A DNA stretch of 17,795 bases from Chitinophagaceae bacterium (GCA_025924755.1 JAICHT010000032.1:1-17795), one strand, 5' to 3'. Counted from the first letter of the stretch, positions 1-8,496 are shown. Program-made: numbers and translations. Notes: generated by a model not told the origin, from the letters alone.

Positions 1-68
1 CCCTCCGTGGCATAATGCGGCAATGCATTATCAGACTGGTTCACTATTTTTACTTCTACCGACGCCAT
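1..68 (-). CDS. dut: dUTP diphosphatase (dUTPase), N-terminal fragment cut by window edge
   Basis: The reverse strand from the ATG at 68-66 reads MASVEVKIVNQSDNALPHYA, then TEG, and runs off the left edge (22 full codons plus two bases). This matches the first strand of trimeric dUTPases, where an Asn-x-Ser...LPxYAT-x-G segment precedes the SAGMDL motif, which here lies outside the window. The family hydrolyses dUTP to dUMP and pyrophosphate, keeping uracil out of DNA and supplying dUMP for thymidylate synthesis. It follows ispF on the same strand after 36 bp with no terminator between, so co-transcription is likely. Only the start is visible, so active-site motifs cannot be checked. Confidence 0.8.
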   Translation of the reverse strand, partial: MASVEVKIVNQSDNALPHYATE

Positions 69-104
69 AGTTTCAAAGATAACCGCTACAAGCAGCGCAG
101 ACAA

Positions 105-584
105 CTAAAACTTTTGCAGTAACACCGTTGCATATGCTATTACCCCTTCCTTTCTGCCTACAAAGCCCATTTGCTCCGTAGTGGTAGCTTTTACTGAAAT
201 ATCTTTTTCGGTAACGCCTACAATGGCGGCAATTACCTGCTGCATCTGCGGTATATAAGGCTTAATCTTTGGCTCCTGCAAGCACAACGTGCTGTCGATA
301 TTTACGATCCGGTAGCCTTCGTTTGCAATAAGCTTAACTGTTTGCTTTAGTAAAATTTTACTGTCAATGTTTTTATATGCTGCATCCGTATCCGGAAAAT
401 GAACGCCAATATCTCCCAGGCAGGCAGCACCCAACAATGCATCGCATATGGCATGTAACAATACATCGGCATCACTATGGCCAACGGCCCCTTTGCTGTG
501 TGGAATATGTACTCCGCCTATCATTAGATCTCTTCCTTCTGCCAATTGATGAAAATCTACTCCCGAACCAATTCTATAACTCAT
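105..584 (-). CDS. ispF: 2-C-methyl-D-erythritol 2,4-cyclodiphosphate synthase
   Basis: This 159-residue cytoplasmic enzyme converts CDP-methylerythritol 2-phosphate to methylerythritol cyclodiphosphate in the MEP isoprenoid pathway. Family signatures are clear. The start GSGVDFH carries the zinc ligands D10 and H12, HSDADVLLH (36-44) supplies the third zinc histidine H44, FPDTD follows at 63-67, and the KATTTEQMGFVGR signature begins at 132. The length matches the usual ~155-160 residues. The frame is open 18 codons further upstream, but that extension is not family-like and crosses the porV terminator region, so the ATG at 584 (MSYRIGSG) is the start. It lies between porV and dut on the same strand and has its own possible weak promoter. 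Confidence 0.97.
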   Translation of the reverse strand: MSYRIGSGVDFHQLAEGRDLMIGGVHIPHSKGAVGHSDADVLLHAICDALLGAACLGDIGVHFPDTDAAYKNIDSKILLKQTVKLIANEGYRIVNIDSTLCLQEPKIKPYIPQMQQVIAAIVGVTEKDISVKATTTEQMGFVGRKEGVIAYATVLLQKF

Positions 585-600
585 GTAGTTTTGATTTTTG

Positions 601-631
601 CAAATATCTGTAAAACAAAAAGCGAAAGTAA
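601..631 (-). promoter_or_regulatory. Possible weak promoter of ispF (-dut)
   Basis: On the minus strand GATATTTG (608-601) differs by one base from the Bacteroidota -7 consensus TAnnTTTG. A TTA (631-629), one mismatch from the -33 TTG, lies 20 bp upstream. This would give a leader of about 15 nt before the ispF ATG at 584. The -33 half overlaps the porV terminator hairpin. Consensus agreement is imperfect, so this is tentative. Confidence 0.3.
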
Positions 632-647
632 AAATCACTTTCGCTTT
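605..647 (-). terminator. Rho-independent terminator of porV
   Basis: A perfect 11-bp inverted repeat, AAAGCGAAAGT (619-629) and ACTTTCGCTTT (637-647), encloses a 7-nt loop. Read on the minus strand, the stem is followed by a T-rich run (TTGTTTTACAG). It begins 25 bp beyond the porV stop codon, which fits termination of porV before ispF. The stem is only moderately GC-rich. Confidence 0.75.
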
Positions 648-672
648 GTTGCAAGTATATACGTGTTACCAT

Positions 673-1848
673 TTATTGTTCGGGAGTAGGAGAAGTTGCG
701 TTTTGTCCGCCTAAGTCAAATACCAATGAAAACCGCAACGTATTGGATAGCGGGTTTTGATTGTTGCCCGAACCAGATGGGATCAGGTAAGAAAAATTTA
801 ATCCAAATACATTGTATTTAAGACCGGCACCGGCTGTAAAATAACGGCGGTTTCCTTTTGTTTTGTCTTCATAAAAATAACCGGCACGTACAGCAAATTG
901 GTTGGTATACCAGTATTCCGCTCCTAAAGACAACTGGAATTCTTTCAACTCTTCACTAAAGCCGCCCGGCGCATCACTAAAAGAGCTGAACCAACTGCCA
1001 ATCACACTTTTTTGACGGTAGTTAGCTAAACCGGCTGAGTCGCCAAAAGCCGGTGGCGTTGGCACCAGTAATTTATTAACATCAATACCAAAGGTTATCT
1101 TATTGCTTTCATCCATTACATTGGTATAGGTAGCGCCAATGCCTAAGTTGGCAGGTATAAAATCCCGTTCGGCTGCATTATCAGTATAAGAAATTTTAGA
1201 ACCAAGGTTGGTAATAGCTGCACCAAAGTTCCAGCCGCGGCCTACATCGTTGAGGCCGGTATAATAATATCCCAAATCGGCCGCTACTGCCGTACCGGCT
1301 TTGTAGTTAGTGCTACCAATAGAAGTACCACCTGCCAGGTTTGAGTAAATGTATTTTAAACCTACGCCCAGGCCCGCTCTATCAGTAAGCTTCCTGGAAT
1401 AGCCTAAATCCACGCCATATTCTTTCGGACTGGCCTGGCTGATATTATTACCATAATTATCAGTAAACTGAATATTACCTAAACTAAAATAACGCAATGA
1501 ACCGGAGATAGCATTGGTTTCATCAAGCTTTACATAACCGGCCGCAGAAGCCAGGTACACATCGTTCACCAATTTTTTTAACCAGGGAGTATAGGTAAGA
1601 TTGATGCCTGCCGGTGACTCGTTGAATGCCACTTTACCTAAGTTGAAATAAGAAGAGCTGGCATCGGGTGAAGTAGCTATAGAAAGATCGCCCATACCGC
1701 CTGCACGGGCATCAGGAGATATGCGTAAAAAAGGCACTGCTGTTGTTACTACATTAACGGTGCTTCCATATTGCGCCTGCACAAAAGGTGTGATACCTAA
1801 AAAGATGAAGGTTAGGGCCACAGTCAGCTTTAATACGGATATTCTCAT
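673..1848 (-). CDS. porV: Type IX secretion system outer membrane channel/shuttle protein PorV
   Basis: This 391-residue outer-membrane beta-barrel protein of the FadL-like PorV (LptO) family has an N-terminal signal peptide (hydrophobic core about 5-23, likely cleavage after FVQA at 25). The mature start is followed by the PorV hallmark FLRISPDARAGGMGD (about 41-55). The rest is alternating beta-strand sequence rich in G, Y, N and S, ending in a strand with an aromatic near the C terminus (FSLVFDLGG). In studied Bacteroidota PorV caps the SprA translocon, collects secreted cargo through its C-terminal domain and hands it to the PorU sortase. It lies 67 bp downstream of porU on the same strand, with its own promoter and terminator. 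PorQ is the nearest alternative, but length, the N-terminal motif and the porU neighbour favour PorV. Confidence 0.95.
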   Translation of the reverse strand: MRISVLKLTVALTFIFLGITPFVQAQYGSTVNVVTTAVPFLRISPDARAGGMGDLSIATSPDASSSYFNLGKVAFNESPAGINLTYTPWLKKLVNDVYLASAAGYVKLDETNAISGSLRYFSLGNIQFTDNYGNNISQASPKEYGVDLGYSRKLTDRAGLGVGLKYIYSNLAGGTSIGSTNYKAGTAVAADLGYYYTGLNDVGRGWNFGAAITNLGSKISYTDNAAERDFIPANLGIGATYTNVMDESNKITFGIDVNKLLVPTPPAFGDSAGLANYRQKSVIGSWFSSFSDAPGGFSEELKEFQLSLGAEYWYTNQFAVRAGYFYEDKTKGNRRYFTAGAGLKYNVFGLNFSYLIPSGSGNNQNPLSNTLRFSLVFDLGGQNATSPTPEQ

Positions 1849-1866
1849 AGTTCAATTTTAAGTGTG

Positions 1867-1897
1867 CAAATATATACTATTGGCAATATGAGCACAA
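1867..1897 (-). promoter_or_regulatory. Bacteroidota-type promoter of porV
   Basis: In the 67-bp gap between porU and porV, the minus strand has TTG (1897-1895), a 20-bp spacer, and TATATTTG (1874-1867). This fits the Bacteroidota -33/-7 consensus TTG-N17-23-TAnnTTTG exactly. Transcription would begin near 1861, giving a very short leader before the ATG at 1848. porV can therefore probably be transcribed independently of porU. Confidence 0.65.
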
Positions 1898-1915
1898 TAT
1901 CAGTGGTTGGTTTGT

Positions 1916-4900
1916 TTATAATATTACCAGCTTTTCCAGCTTGTTTACTTGTTTACCATTAGCACTCCGCACGGTTAAACGATAGATGTACACGCCCCTG
2001 CCCACCTTACTCCCAAACTCGTCTTTACCATTCCATTGCACTTCACTTGAACGATTTCCCTCATCATTTATTGTTTGCTGAATTGTTTTAATTAGTTTGC
2101 CGCTCACTGTAAATATTTCCACTTTCACTTTCAAATCGGTTAAAGGCTGGTTATGCTCAAACCAAAAAGTAGTATGATTGGTGAAAGGATTGGGATAATT
2201 GAGCACGTGATTTATTTCCAACTGATCGGAATTGATTACAGTAAACTCCAGGTTATATTCGCTTGAATTGTTCAACACATCCCATGCTTTTATAGTAAGC
2301 GTATGATGGCCAGGTGTAAGTTGTGGCAGTTGAAAGCGCAGCGATCCTTTTTGATAACTGTTTAAATCGCTTTCAAAAAAATTATTGAGGGTGTAAAAGG
2401 TTTTATTGTCGTTATCGAGGGTAGCAATAAGATCATGGCCAATTCCTGTGCCTGCCGTATTAATACCTGATGAATCGGCCAGCTTTACAATCAATACTGG
2501 TGAAGGGTTAGTGATGCTTCCATTTACAAATTTTTCATCATTGAGGTATGCGTTAATTACCGGCCCTTCCTTATCGGCTACAGCCGCCGTATCAACCCCG
2601 CCAATAATTATATTGGTTGAAAAACCATTTCCATCTATAGCGCCGTTTTGTGCATATAAACTTAGCTTGCCTTTGCCATATTGATAGTTGATGTCTTTAG
2701 GCATCCGGAAGGTAAATACAAAGTTGCCGCCTGTTACTGTTACTTTTCCTTTAAACAAAGCATTAGTTTGCAATTGAAAGGGCACCGGCTGGCTGGTAGC
2801 ATCGTTGCCCAGCGTAGTAATGGTTTGCGGTTTATCAAAAAGCGTGGCATATGCCGTTCCGTTAAAACTGCTCACTATAGTTCCTGTATCGTTTACAACC
2901 CTTCCTTGTATAGTAACTAATTGCGTGGCGCTTACCGTATCGGCACTGCTGGTAATATCTTTACTATTAACCGCCGTGGCCTGAACAGTTAATTGCGGAA
3001 AGCCGAGCGTCATAGCCGGATCGCCCAAAAGGGTAAACTTTCTATTATTGATAAGATCGCTGCTTGTTTGATAGGTATAATTTTTTGCTTCCTTTACCGC
3101 AGTGCCCAATGTTTTATAATGGCCGCTACTGTCCTTTTTTAAAGCTACCTGTAAATAATTATCGTTCATAATGCGGTTGCTATAGGCAAATACCACCCGT
3201 GTAGTAGTCATCAATGCAATAGCACCTGTTTTTGGACGCACCAGTAAATTGATGCCCAATGCCGTAGAGGACGGGATATCATACGGCGCAAAATCGCAAC
3301 TGGCAGTAATAAACAGCGGCAGTTTATCGGCATTGTTCCAGCTATTTACCATTGGTTGATCTATTACGGCTTCTTCGGCTAGCCGGTCTGGACTGCCATG
3401 TCCATTATAATTTAATAGTAAGGTTCCGTTATTGATAGTATTATTAATTAATTCTTTTACCTGCGGATATTGCCCACCGGCAGAACCGCCTTCTTTCTTA
3501 AACGCATCTAAATATATTTTTTGCTGATTAAATACCGGCGCTATAGTGGCTGCGTTGCTGGTAATACTTTCCGCATCCTGTAAATGCAGATTGTAATCGC
3601 CGTCGTCGGCCACAAAATCCAGGTTGTTGCGCCAGGGGCCAAAAGCCGTTCTGTATGCTTCTACTTTATCTACAAAATTTTTGGCTTCCTCTTCATTTTT
3701 ACAAGGTGTGCGGCCAATGCCAATATCAAGCCGGTTAATAAGCAAGCCTGAATTAATATCTTCCTTATCGTCTAAAAAACCAAAGAAATCATCAGTAGTA
3801 TAGGTAGCTAACGGATCAGTAGCAATAGGATTTTCGTAACATGGAACATAATTGGTATTGTTGGCTACCCGGTCTTTATAATCGAACGAAGCAGCCCCAA
3901 ATAACAGCAGGTATTTTTCGCTTTTATTCCAGGCGCTTCTATAGGTATCATAATACATTTTTACAAAATCCCTCAAAGCGGCAGGATCTGGTATGCCGCC
4001 GGAAAACTCATTAAAAACCTGGCTGGTAGTAACCACTACCGGTTGCAACTTATCCTTTTGCTGATGAAAAACAGCTAACCGTTGCGCCTGCGCTAAAAAC
4101 AGCGGATAGGTAATAATTAAATAGCTGGCGGCAGTAGTGTTATGCAAATCCTGGTTAGGCACGGCGCCCACTGCCTGCGGCACTAAAAAATTATTGGCAA
4201 AGCATACATATTCGTGCAGGGTTTTTGCGTCGTTATTGAAGGTTAACCGGTTTCCATTTATTGCAGTATTCATCTTTACGGGCTGCAGCGGATCCGTAAT
4301 ATCCCATACCTGCAATGAGGTTGTAGCGTTATCTATTATAAAAGTGGCGGCATCTCTGCCTGTACTGGTCCAGTCTCTAAAAAATAAAGTTTGATTGTTG
4401 TAAGAAAGATGGCGCCTGTAAAATAGTTCAAACCAGTTAAGCCATCCTTGCACATTGAAACTTCCTGGTGAAAAAGTATAGGTAACCGCAGCATTATTTT
4501 GCCCTAAAGAAAAAGTGGAAGCCTGCTGTGCCTGTTGTGCAAAAGCGTCCAGGTAAACTGCAGTTACTGCAGGCACACTTACCTGCTGCACGGTACTACC
4601 ATTTATGGCCACATCAAACCGGCTGGCCGCATTAACAGACCGGGCTACTACACTAGACATGATAGTAGCAGGCTGACCTACCAGTGCATCTGTAACCGGC
4701 ACCGTAAACGTTGTCGACAAATTGTGGCCCGGCGCATCGCTAAACTCTTCTCCGTACCATTCTTTTCCACTCGATAAAAAATTAATGGAATCCAGTTCAT
4801 GGTAGATCCGTTCGTCAAAACTCGTTACAGTAACATCAGGAGAATAAGTAGCTGTTTGATTGCTTATCCGTTTTCCTACGCCGCCTAGAGACAGGTAGTA

Positions 4901-5374
4901 ATATGCTTTATCTGAATACAAATTTTTTTTGTGCGAGAAACGGTGGTTTACCGAATCGTTGTACCAGTGGTTGGGGCCGGATGCGTAGAACAAAATATAG
5001 TCGCTTCCGTTTAAAACGCCATCGCCACCATCCATTACCATAATCGCGTTCTCCTGCAGGTCATCAATACGAGACGCACTATTGGCTTCGGGCAACATAG
5101 CACCACCGTTACCAAAAAGCCGGATGACAGAGGAGGCAATGCTGCCGCTTACTCCCAAAGACGCTAAAAATGGCACATCTATTTTATACATGCCTTCTTC
5201 TGTTACAGAAAGTTGGTACCAGTTGCCGGATGCTAATACGGAATGTGGGTGATGGGTTCGCTGGGCAGAAATTGCGAGGCTGAATAGTAATAGAATGCTT
5301 AAGAAAAAACTCTTATTGGCAGCAGATTGTATAGCAGTAGCAGGAGAATTAACACTAAAAAGCGGTCTACACAT
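1916..5374 (-). CDS. porU: Type IX secretion system sortase PorU (C25 gingipain-type cysteine protease)
   Basis: This 1152-residue surface protease cleaves the C-terminal signal from T9SS cargo and attaches the cargo to the cell surface. A hydrophobic signal segment lies at 23-37, probably cleaved after ISA (37). The C25 peptidase region spans about 415-790, with the catalytic His in NYNGHG (H659), the catalytic Cys in ITASCDF (C693) and the LLGDPAMTL segment at 782-790 that closes gingipain-like domains. Beta-sandwich sequence follows. The C terminus (about 1057-1152) is a FlgD/CTD-like module beginning NYPNPF and ending GVYIYRL...LVIL, as in PorU, which keeps its CTD. The ATG at 5374 is the only Met before the signal peptide; it leaves a ~20-residue leader before the hydrophobic core, which is unusually long. 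Divergent gldJ and downstream porV support the assignment. Confidence 0.95.
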   Translation of the reverse strand: MCRPLFSVNSPATAIQSAANKSFFLSILLLFSLAISAQRTHHPHSVLASGNWYQLSVTEEGMYKIDVPFLASLGVSGSIASSVIRLFGNGGAMLPEANSASRIDDLQENAIMVMDGGDGVLNGSDYILFYASGPNHWYNDSVNHRFSHKKNLYSDKAYYYLSLGGVGKRISNQTATYSPDVTVTSFDERIYHELDSINFLSSGKEWYGEEFSDAPGHNLSTTFTVPVTDALVGQPATIMSSVVARSVNAASRFDVAINGSTVQQVSVPAVTAVYLDAFAQQAQQASTFSLGQNNAAVTYTFSPGSFNVQGWLNWFELFYRRHLSYNNQTLFFRDWTSTGRDAATFIIDNATTSLQVWDITDPLQPVKMNTAINGNRLTFNNDAKTLHEYVCFANNFLVPQAVGAVPNQDLHNTTAASYLIITYPLFLAQAQRLAVFHQQKDKLQPVVVTTSQVFNEFSGGIPDPAALRDFVKMYYDTYRSAWNKSEKYLLLFGAASFDYKDRVANNTNYVPCYENPIATDPLATYTTDDFFGFLDDKEDINSGLLINRLDIGIGRTPCKNEEEAKNFVDKVEAYRTAFGPWRNNLDFVADDGDYNLHLQDAESITSNAATIAPVFNQQKIYLDAFKKEGGSAGGQYPQVKELINNTINNGTLLLNYNGHGSPDRLAEEAVIDQPMVNSWNNADKLPLFITASCDFAPYDIPSSTALGINLLVRPKTGAIALMTTTRVVFAYSNRIMNDNYLQVALKKDSSGHYKTLGTAVKEAKNYTYQTSSDLINNRKFTLLGDPAMTLGFPQLTVQATAVNSKDITSSADTVSATQLVTIQGRVVNDTGTIVSSFNGTAYATLFDKPQTITTLGNDATSQPVPFQLQTNALFKGKVTVTGGNFVFTFRMPKDINYQYGKGKLSLYAQNGAIDGNGFSTNIIIGGVDTAAVADKEGPVINAYLNDEKFVNGSITNPSPVLIVKLADSSGINTAGTGIGHDLIATLDNDNKTFYTLNNFFESDLNSYQKGSLRFQLPQLTPGHHTLTIKAWDVLNNSSEYNLEFTVINSDQLEINHVLNYPNPFTNHTTFWFEHNQPLTDLKVKVEIFTVSGKLIKTIQQTINDEGNRSSEVQWNGKDEFGSKVGRGVYIYRLTVRSANGKQVNKLEKLVIL

Positions 5375-5400
5375 TATAAATTTCCTGATAAACGAATTAT

Positions 5401-5435
5401 ATTCGCAAACTTGCTTGAAAAACTATTATGCGAAT
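5401..5435. promoter_or_regulatory. Dyad element in the divergent porU-gldJ intergenic region
   Basis: A perfect 7-bp inverted repeat, ATTCGCA (5401-5407) and TGCGAAT (5429-5435), is separated by 21 bp and lies 27-61 bp upstream of the porU ATG, in the 155-bp region shared with gldJ. Half-site centres are 28 bp apart, near three helical turns. It could be an operator for a dimeric regulator. No clear consensus promoter was found for either gene here. The function is inference. Confidence 0.3.
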
Positions 5436-5490
5436 CACAATAACTGGTCATAAATGCCGTTAAAGATATTCCAAAACATAGGTTCAGGCA

Positions 5491-5509
5491 ACACATGTTT
5501 TCCATGTGT
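5491..5509. repeat. Short inverted repeat in the gldJ leader
   Basis: ACACATG (5491-5497) and CATGTGT (5503-5509) form a perfect 7-bp dyad with a 5-nt TTTTC loop, ending 20 bp before the gldJ start. In RNA it could form a small hairpin just upstream of the initiation site. In DNA it could be an operator. No T-run follows, so it is not a terminator. Confidence 0.4.
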
Positions 5510-5529
5510 CCTTTAGAAAGACAAAAAAT

Positions 5530-7089
5530 ATGCACATGCAAGTGAAAAATTTTTTAATCCTCTTATCCGCTGCTTCCTTACTGGCTTCCTGTAAAAACGG
5601 ATTGCCCTTCGGTAAAAAGAAGTATCAGAAATCGGAAGCTACCGGCTGGAACTACAATGACAAAAATATGGGTGGTTACCAGGTAGCACAATCAAAAGAC
5701 CAGGCCACCGGCCCGGGTTTGGTGTTTGTTCAGGGCGGTACCTTTACAATGGGTCAAACGGAAGAAGATGTGATGGGCGACTGGAACAATATTCCACGCC
5801 GCGTTACGGTTCCTTCTTTTTATATTGACCGCACCGAGGTTGCCAATGTACACTACCGCGAGTATATCCACTGGTTAAACCGCGTGTTTGATCCTGAATC
5901 TGATCCTAACAACCGGAAAATTATTGATGCGGCCTTACCCGACACATTAGTTTGGCGCAGCGAATTGAGCTATAATGAGCCGCTTGTAGAATATTATTTC
6001 CGCCACCCCAGTTTTAACGACTACCCGGTAGTAGGGGTAAGTTGGAGGCAGGCACATGACTTTTGCTTATGGAGAAGCGACCGTGTGAACGAAGGCATTT
6101 TAATGAACAAAGGATATGTAGCCGCTCAAAGCATACAAGGCGAGCAGCAGGAAAATAACTTTACTACTAAATCGTATTTACTAGGACTATATCAGGCACA
6201 GCCTGGTAAGATAGCCGCTTCTAAAAAGAATCCGCTGAAAACCGCACAAGGTACACCCCGCACTACAGTAACTATGGAAGATGGTTTGCTAATGCCAGAC
6301 TACCGGTTACCGTTTGAAGCAGAGTGGGAATATGCTGCTTATGGTTATGTAAACCAAAATCCCCGCCCATCTACCAAAGAAGGCAAGCGTGGTGAAGAGT
6401 TGATTTCCAACAAGCAGGTATATCCGTGGTCTCAAAATCCTAATGGTCTCCGCGAAGAAAAGCACGGCAGCTGGCAAGGTCAGTTTCTGGCCAACTTTAA
6501 AAGAGGTTCCGGTGATAATGCCGGCGTGGCTGGTGGTTTAAACGACCGGGCTATTTACACCGCTCCTGTTAAGTCTTTCTATCCTAATGGTTTTGGCATC
6601 TATAATATGGCAGGTAATGTCAGTGAGTGGGTTGCCGACGTATATCGTCCACTTACCAACCTGGATGAAGATGACGTAGCTCCTTTCCGTGGTAATAAAT
6701 TTACCAAGCTGTACAAGAATCAAAATGGTGAAGCTGAAATAGACAGCATGGGCCGCGTAAAAATGGTAGACGTAACCGATGCTGAAGTAAAAAGCCGCCG
6801 CAATTACCAGCGGGGTAATGTAATCAATTACCTGGATGGCGATTCCTTATCCTCAACTTCGTATGGATATGGTCAAACCACTTTGGTGAGCGATAAATCG
6901 AGAGTATATAAAGGTGGTAGCTGGAATGATCGTGCTTATTGGCTCAGCCCGGGCACCCGCCGCTACCTGGAAGAAGACCAGGCAAGCAGTACCATTGGTT
7001 TCCGCTGCGCAATGGACCGCATGGGCAGCCCCGAAGGTAACAAACGAAAAACAGGAAATTTCTGGAAAGCCAAAAGGCAAAGCCGGTAA
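5530..7089 (+). CDS. gldJ: Gliding motility/T9SS lipoprotein GldJ
   Basis: This 519-residue lipoprotein of the formylglycine-generating-enzyme (SUMF1) fold is needed in studied gliding Bacteroidota for motility and T9SS stability, where GldK/GldJ form part of the periplasmic ring. A lipobox LLASC puts the lipidated Cys at residue 21. SUMF1 motifs follow: GLVFVQGGTFTMG (63-75), YPVVGVSW (165-172), RLPFEAEWEYAA (259-270), YNMAGNVSEW (358-367), YKGGSWNDRAYWL (460-472) and GFRCA (490-494). The cysteine pair that catalyses in true FGE, expected after GGSW, is missing, so the protein is structural. The frame opens at a GTG at 5506, but the ATG at 5530 gives a proper lipoprotein signal; the ATG at 5536 is nearly as good. 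Divergence from porU and upstream position to murF match flavobacterial gldJ loci. Confidence 0.95.
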   Translation: MHMQVKNFLILLSAASLLASCKNGLPFGKKKYQKSEATGWNYNDKNMGGYQVAQSKDQATGPGLVFVQGGTFTMGQTEEDVMGDWNNIPRRVTVPSFYIDRTEVANVHYREYIHWLNRVFDPESDPNNRKIIDAALPDTLVWRSELSYNEPLVEYYFRHPSFNDYPVVGVSWRQAHDFCLWRSDRVNEGILMNKGYVAAQSIQGEQQENNFTTKSYLLGLYQAQPGKIAASKKNPLKTAQGTPRTTVTMEDGLLMPDYRLPFEAEWEYAAYGYVNQNPRPSTKEGKRGEELISNKQVYPWSQNPNGLREEKHGSWQGQFLANFKRGSGDNAGVAGGLNDRAIYTAPVKSFYPNGFGIYNMAGNVSEWVADVYRPLTNLDEDDVAPFRGNKFTKLYKNQNGEAEIDSMGRVKMVDVTDAEVKSRRNYQRGNVINYLDGDSLSSTSYGYGQTTLVSDKSRVYKGGSWNDRAYWLSPGTRRYLEEDQASSTIGFRCAMDRMGSPEGNKRKTGNFWKAKRQSR

Positions 7090-7106
7090 AAAAATATATT
7101 ACTATT

Positions 7107-7140
7107 TAAAAGCCCTTCGCAAAACGAAGGGCTTTTATTT
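7107..7140 (+). terminator. Rho-independent terminator of gldJ
   Basis: A perfect 13-bp stem (7107-7119 with 7125-7137; core AGCCCTTCG/CGAAGGGCT) with a CAAAA loop starts 18 bp after the gldJ stop. The A-tract on the left arm and TTTTATTT on the right are typical of an intrinsic terminator. The near-symmetric A/T flanks mean it might work in both directions, but no minus-strand gene needs it. Confidence 0.85.
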
Positions 7141-7145
7141 GCCCT

Positions 7146-7153
7146 TACATTTG
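7146..7153 (+). promoter_or_regulatory. Possible -7 promoter element of murF
   Basis: TACATTTG matches the Bacteroidota -7 consensus TAnnTTTG exactly. It sits just after the gldJ terminator and 53 bp before the murF ATG, where a murF promoter would be expected. No TTG is present at the proper -33 spacing because that position falls inside the terminator stem, so only half of the promoter is supported. Confidence 0.35.
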
Positions 7154-7206
7154 TAAAATAAGAACAGGCATACATTTTCAATATAGTTCCGAAAGCATTT
7201 GGAGAT

Positions 7207-8487
7207 ATGAATACAGAAGCGCTTTATAAAATTTATTTGCAGTATCCGTCTGTGCAAACAGATACCCGCAAATTAAAATCAGGCGATATTTTTTTTGCAT
7301 TAAAAGGTCCCAACTTTAACGGTAATGCCTTTGCTCAACAGGCTATCAATGCCGGTGCCGAATATGCCATAATAGATGAAGAAGCATATGCTATTCCCGG
7401 TAAAACATTTTTGGTAGACGATGTATTAAGCAGCTTGCAACAACTGGCCCGGCATCACCGCCATCAATTTAAAATTCCATTTATAGGCATTACCGGCAGC
7501 AATGGAAAAACCACTACCAAGGAACTGATTCATGCAGTACTGTCCACTACCTACAATACATACACTACAGAAGGCAATCTTAACAACCATATTGGCGTAC
7601 CACTTACCCTTTTAAAAATCAAACCCGATGCGGAGTTTGCCGTTATTGAAATGGGAGCCAACCATTTGGGAGAGATCGCATCGTACTGCACCATAGCATC
7701 ACCCACCCACGGCTTAATTACCAATTGCGGCAAGGCCCACCTGGAAGGCTTTGGCGGCGAAGAAGGCGTAAAAAAGGGCAAAGGCGAATTGTACGATTAC
7801 CTGCAGAAGTATAAAGGCACTGCCTTTGTAATGTGGGATTATGAGTACCTGCAGCAAATGAGCAGTCCTATCAGCACTATTTATACCTATGGCACGAAGG
7901 ATGCCGATATTATTGGGCGAACTATGGAAAGCGATCCCTTTTTAAAAGTACATTTCAGCAAAGGTTTTCACGCCGATATTTCAACTGCACTGGTGGGCAA
8001 TTACAACCTGCCCAATGTACTGGCTGCTGTGGCAGTTGGCAAGTTTTTTAATGTGCCGGAAGATAAAATACAAAAAGCCATCAGCCAATATGCACCCACT
8101 AACAGCCGGTCACAATTATTACAAAAAGGATCGAACAAAATTATTTTAGACGCTTACAATGCCAACCCAAGCAGTATGAAATCGGCCATTGAAAATTTTT
8201 CTAAAACACATGCCGCTAAAAAAGTATTGGTATTAGGCGCTATGGCCGAACTGGGCACCGAAAGCATGGCAGAGCACCAGGCGCTTATTGAAGAAATCAA
8301 TAAAAATTCATGGGATAAGGTAGTATTGGTAGATGGCGATTTTTTAAAAGCGGATAGTCCTTACGTAAAATTTAATTCAGCGGCGGAAGCCGGCGCCTGG
8401 CTACAGCAACAGACCCTGCAAGACGCGTATATATTAATAAAAGGATCGAGAAGCACTCAAATGGAAAAAGTGCTGGATTACTTATAA
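7207..8487 (+). CDS. murF: UDP-N-acetylmuramoyl-tripeptide--D-alanyl-D-alanine ligase
   Basis: This 426-residue cytoplasmic Mur ligase adds D-Ala-D-Ala to the UDP-MurNAc-tripeptide using ATP, completing the peptidoglycan pentapeptide precursor. The N-terminal substrate domain has SVQTDTRKLKSGDIFFALKG (15-34). The central ATPase has the P-loop GITGSNGKTTTK (94-105), TEGNLNNHIGVP (121-132), EMGANH (148-153) and KAHLEGFG (176-183). The C-terminal domain has DAYNANPSSM (315-324) and KGSRSTQMEKV (412-422), both MurF signatures. Length is within the family range. GGAG at 7201-7204 lies very close to the ATG and is probably not a functional ribosome site. Following gldJ is a common Bacteroidota arrangement. 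A DUF983 gene follows after 9 bp. Confidence 0.97.
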   Translation: MNTEALYKIYLQYPSVQTDTRKLKSGDIFFALKGPNFNGNAFAQQAINAGAEYAIIDEEAYAIPGKTFLVDDVLSSLQQLARHHRHQFKIPFIGITGSNGKTTTKELIHAVLSTTYNTYTTEGNLNNHIGVPLTLLKIKPDAEFAVIEMGANHLGEIASYCTIASPTHGLITNCGKAHLEGFGGEEGVKKGKGELYDYLQKYKGTAFVMWDYEYLQQMSSPISTIYTYGTKDADIIGRTMESDPFLKVHFSKGFHADISTALVGNYNLPNVLAAVAVGKFFNVPEDKIQKAISQYAPTNSRSQLLQKGSNKIILDAYNANPSSMKSAIENFSKTHAAKKVLVLGAMAELGTESMAEHQALIEEINKNSWDKVVLVDGDFLKADSPYVKFNSAAEAGAWLQQQTLQDAYILIKGSRSTQMEKVLDYL

Positions 8488-8496
8488 AAAAAGAAT

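Noticed and set aside
377..613. 78-codon plus-strand frame across ispF
   Set aside because: It is antisense to ispF, whose zinc-site motifs are intact, and has no coherent protein features.
5506..5529. GTG at 5506 as the start of gldJ
   Set aside because: It would place eight basic/polar residues before an already complete lipoprotein signal, and it lies inside the small inverted repeat. The ATG at 5530 (or 5536) gives a standard lipobox signal.
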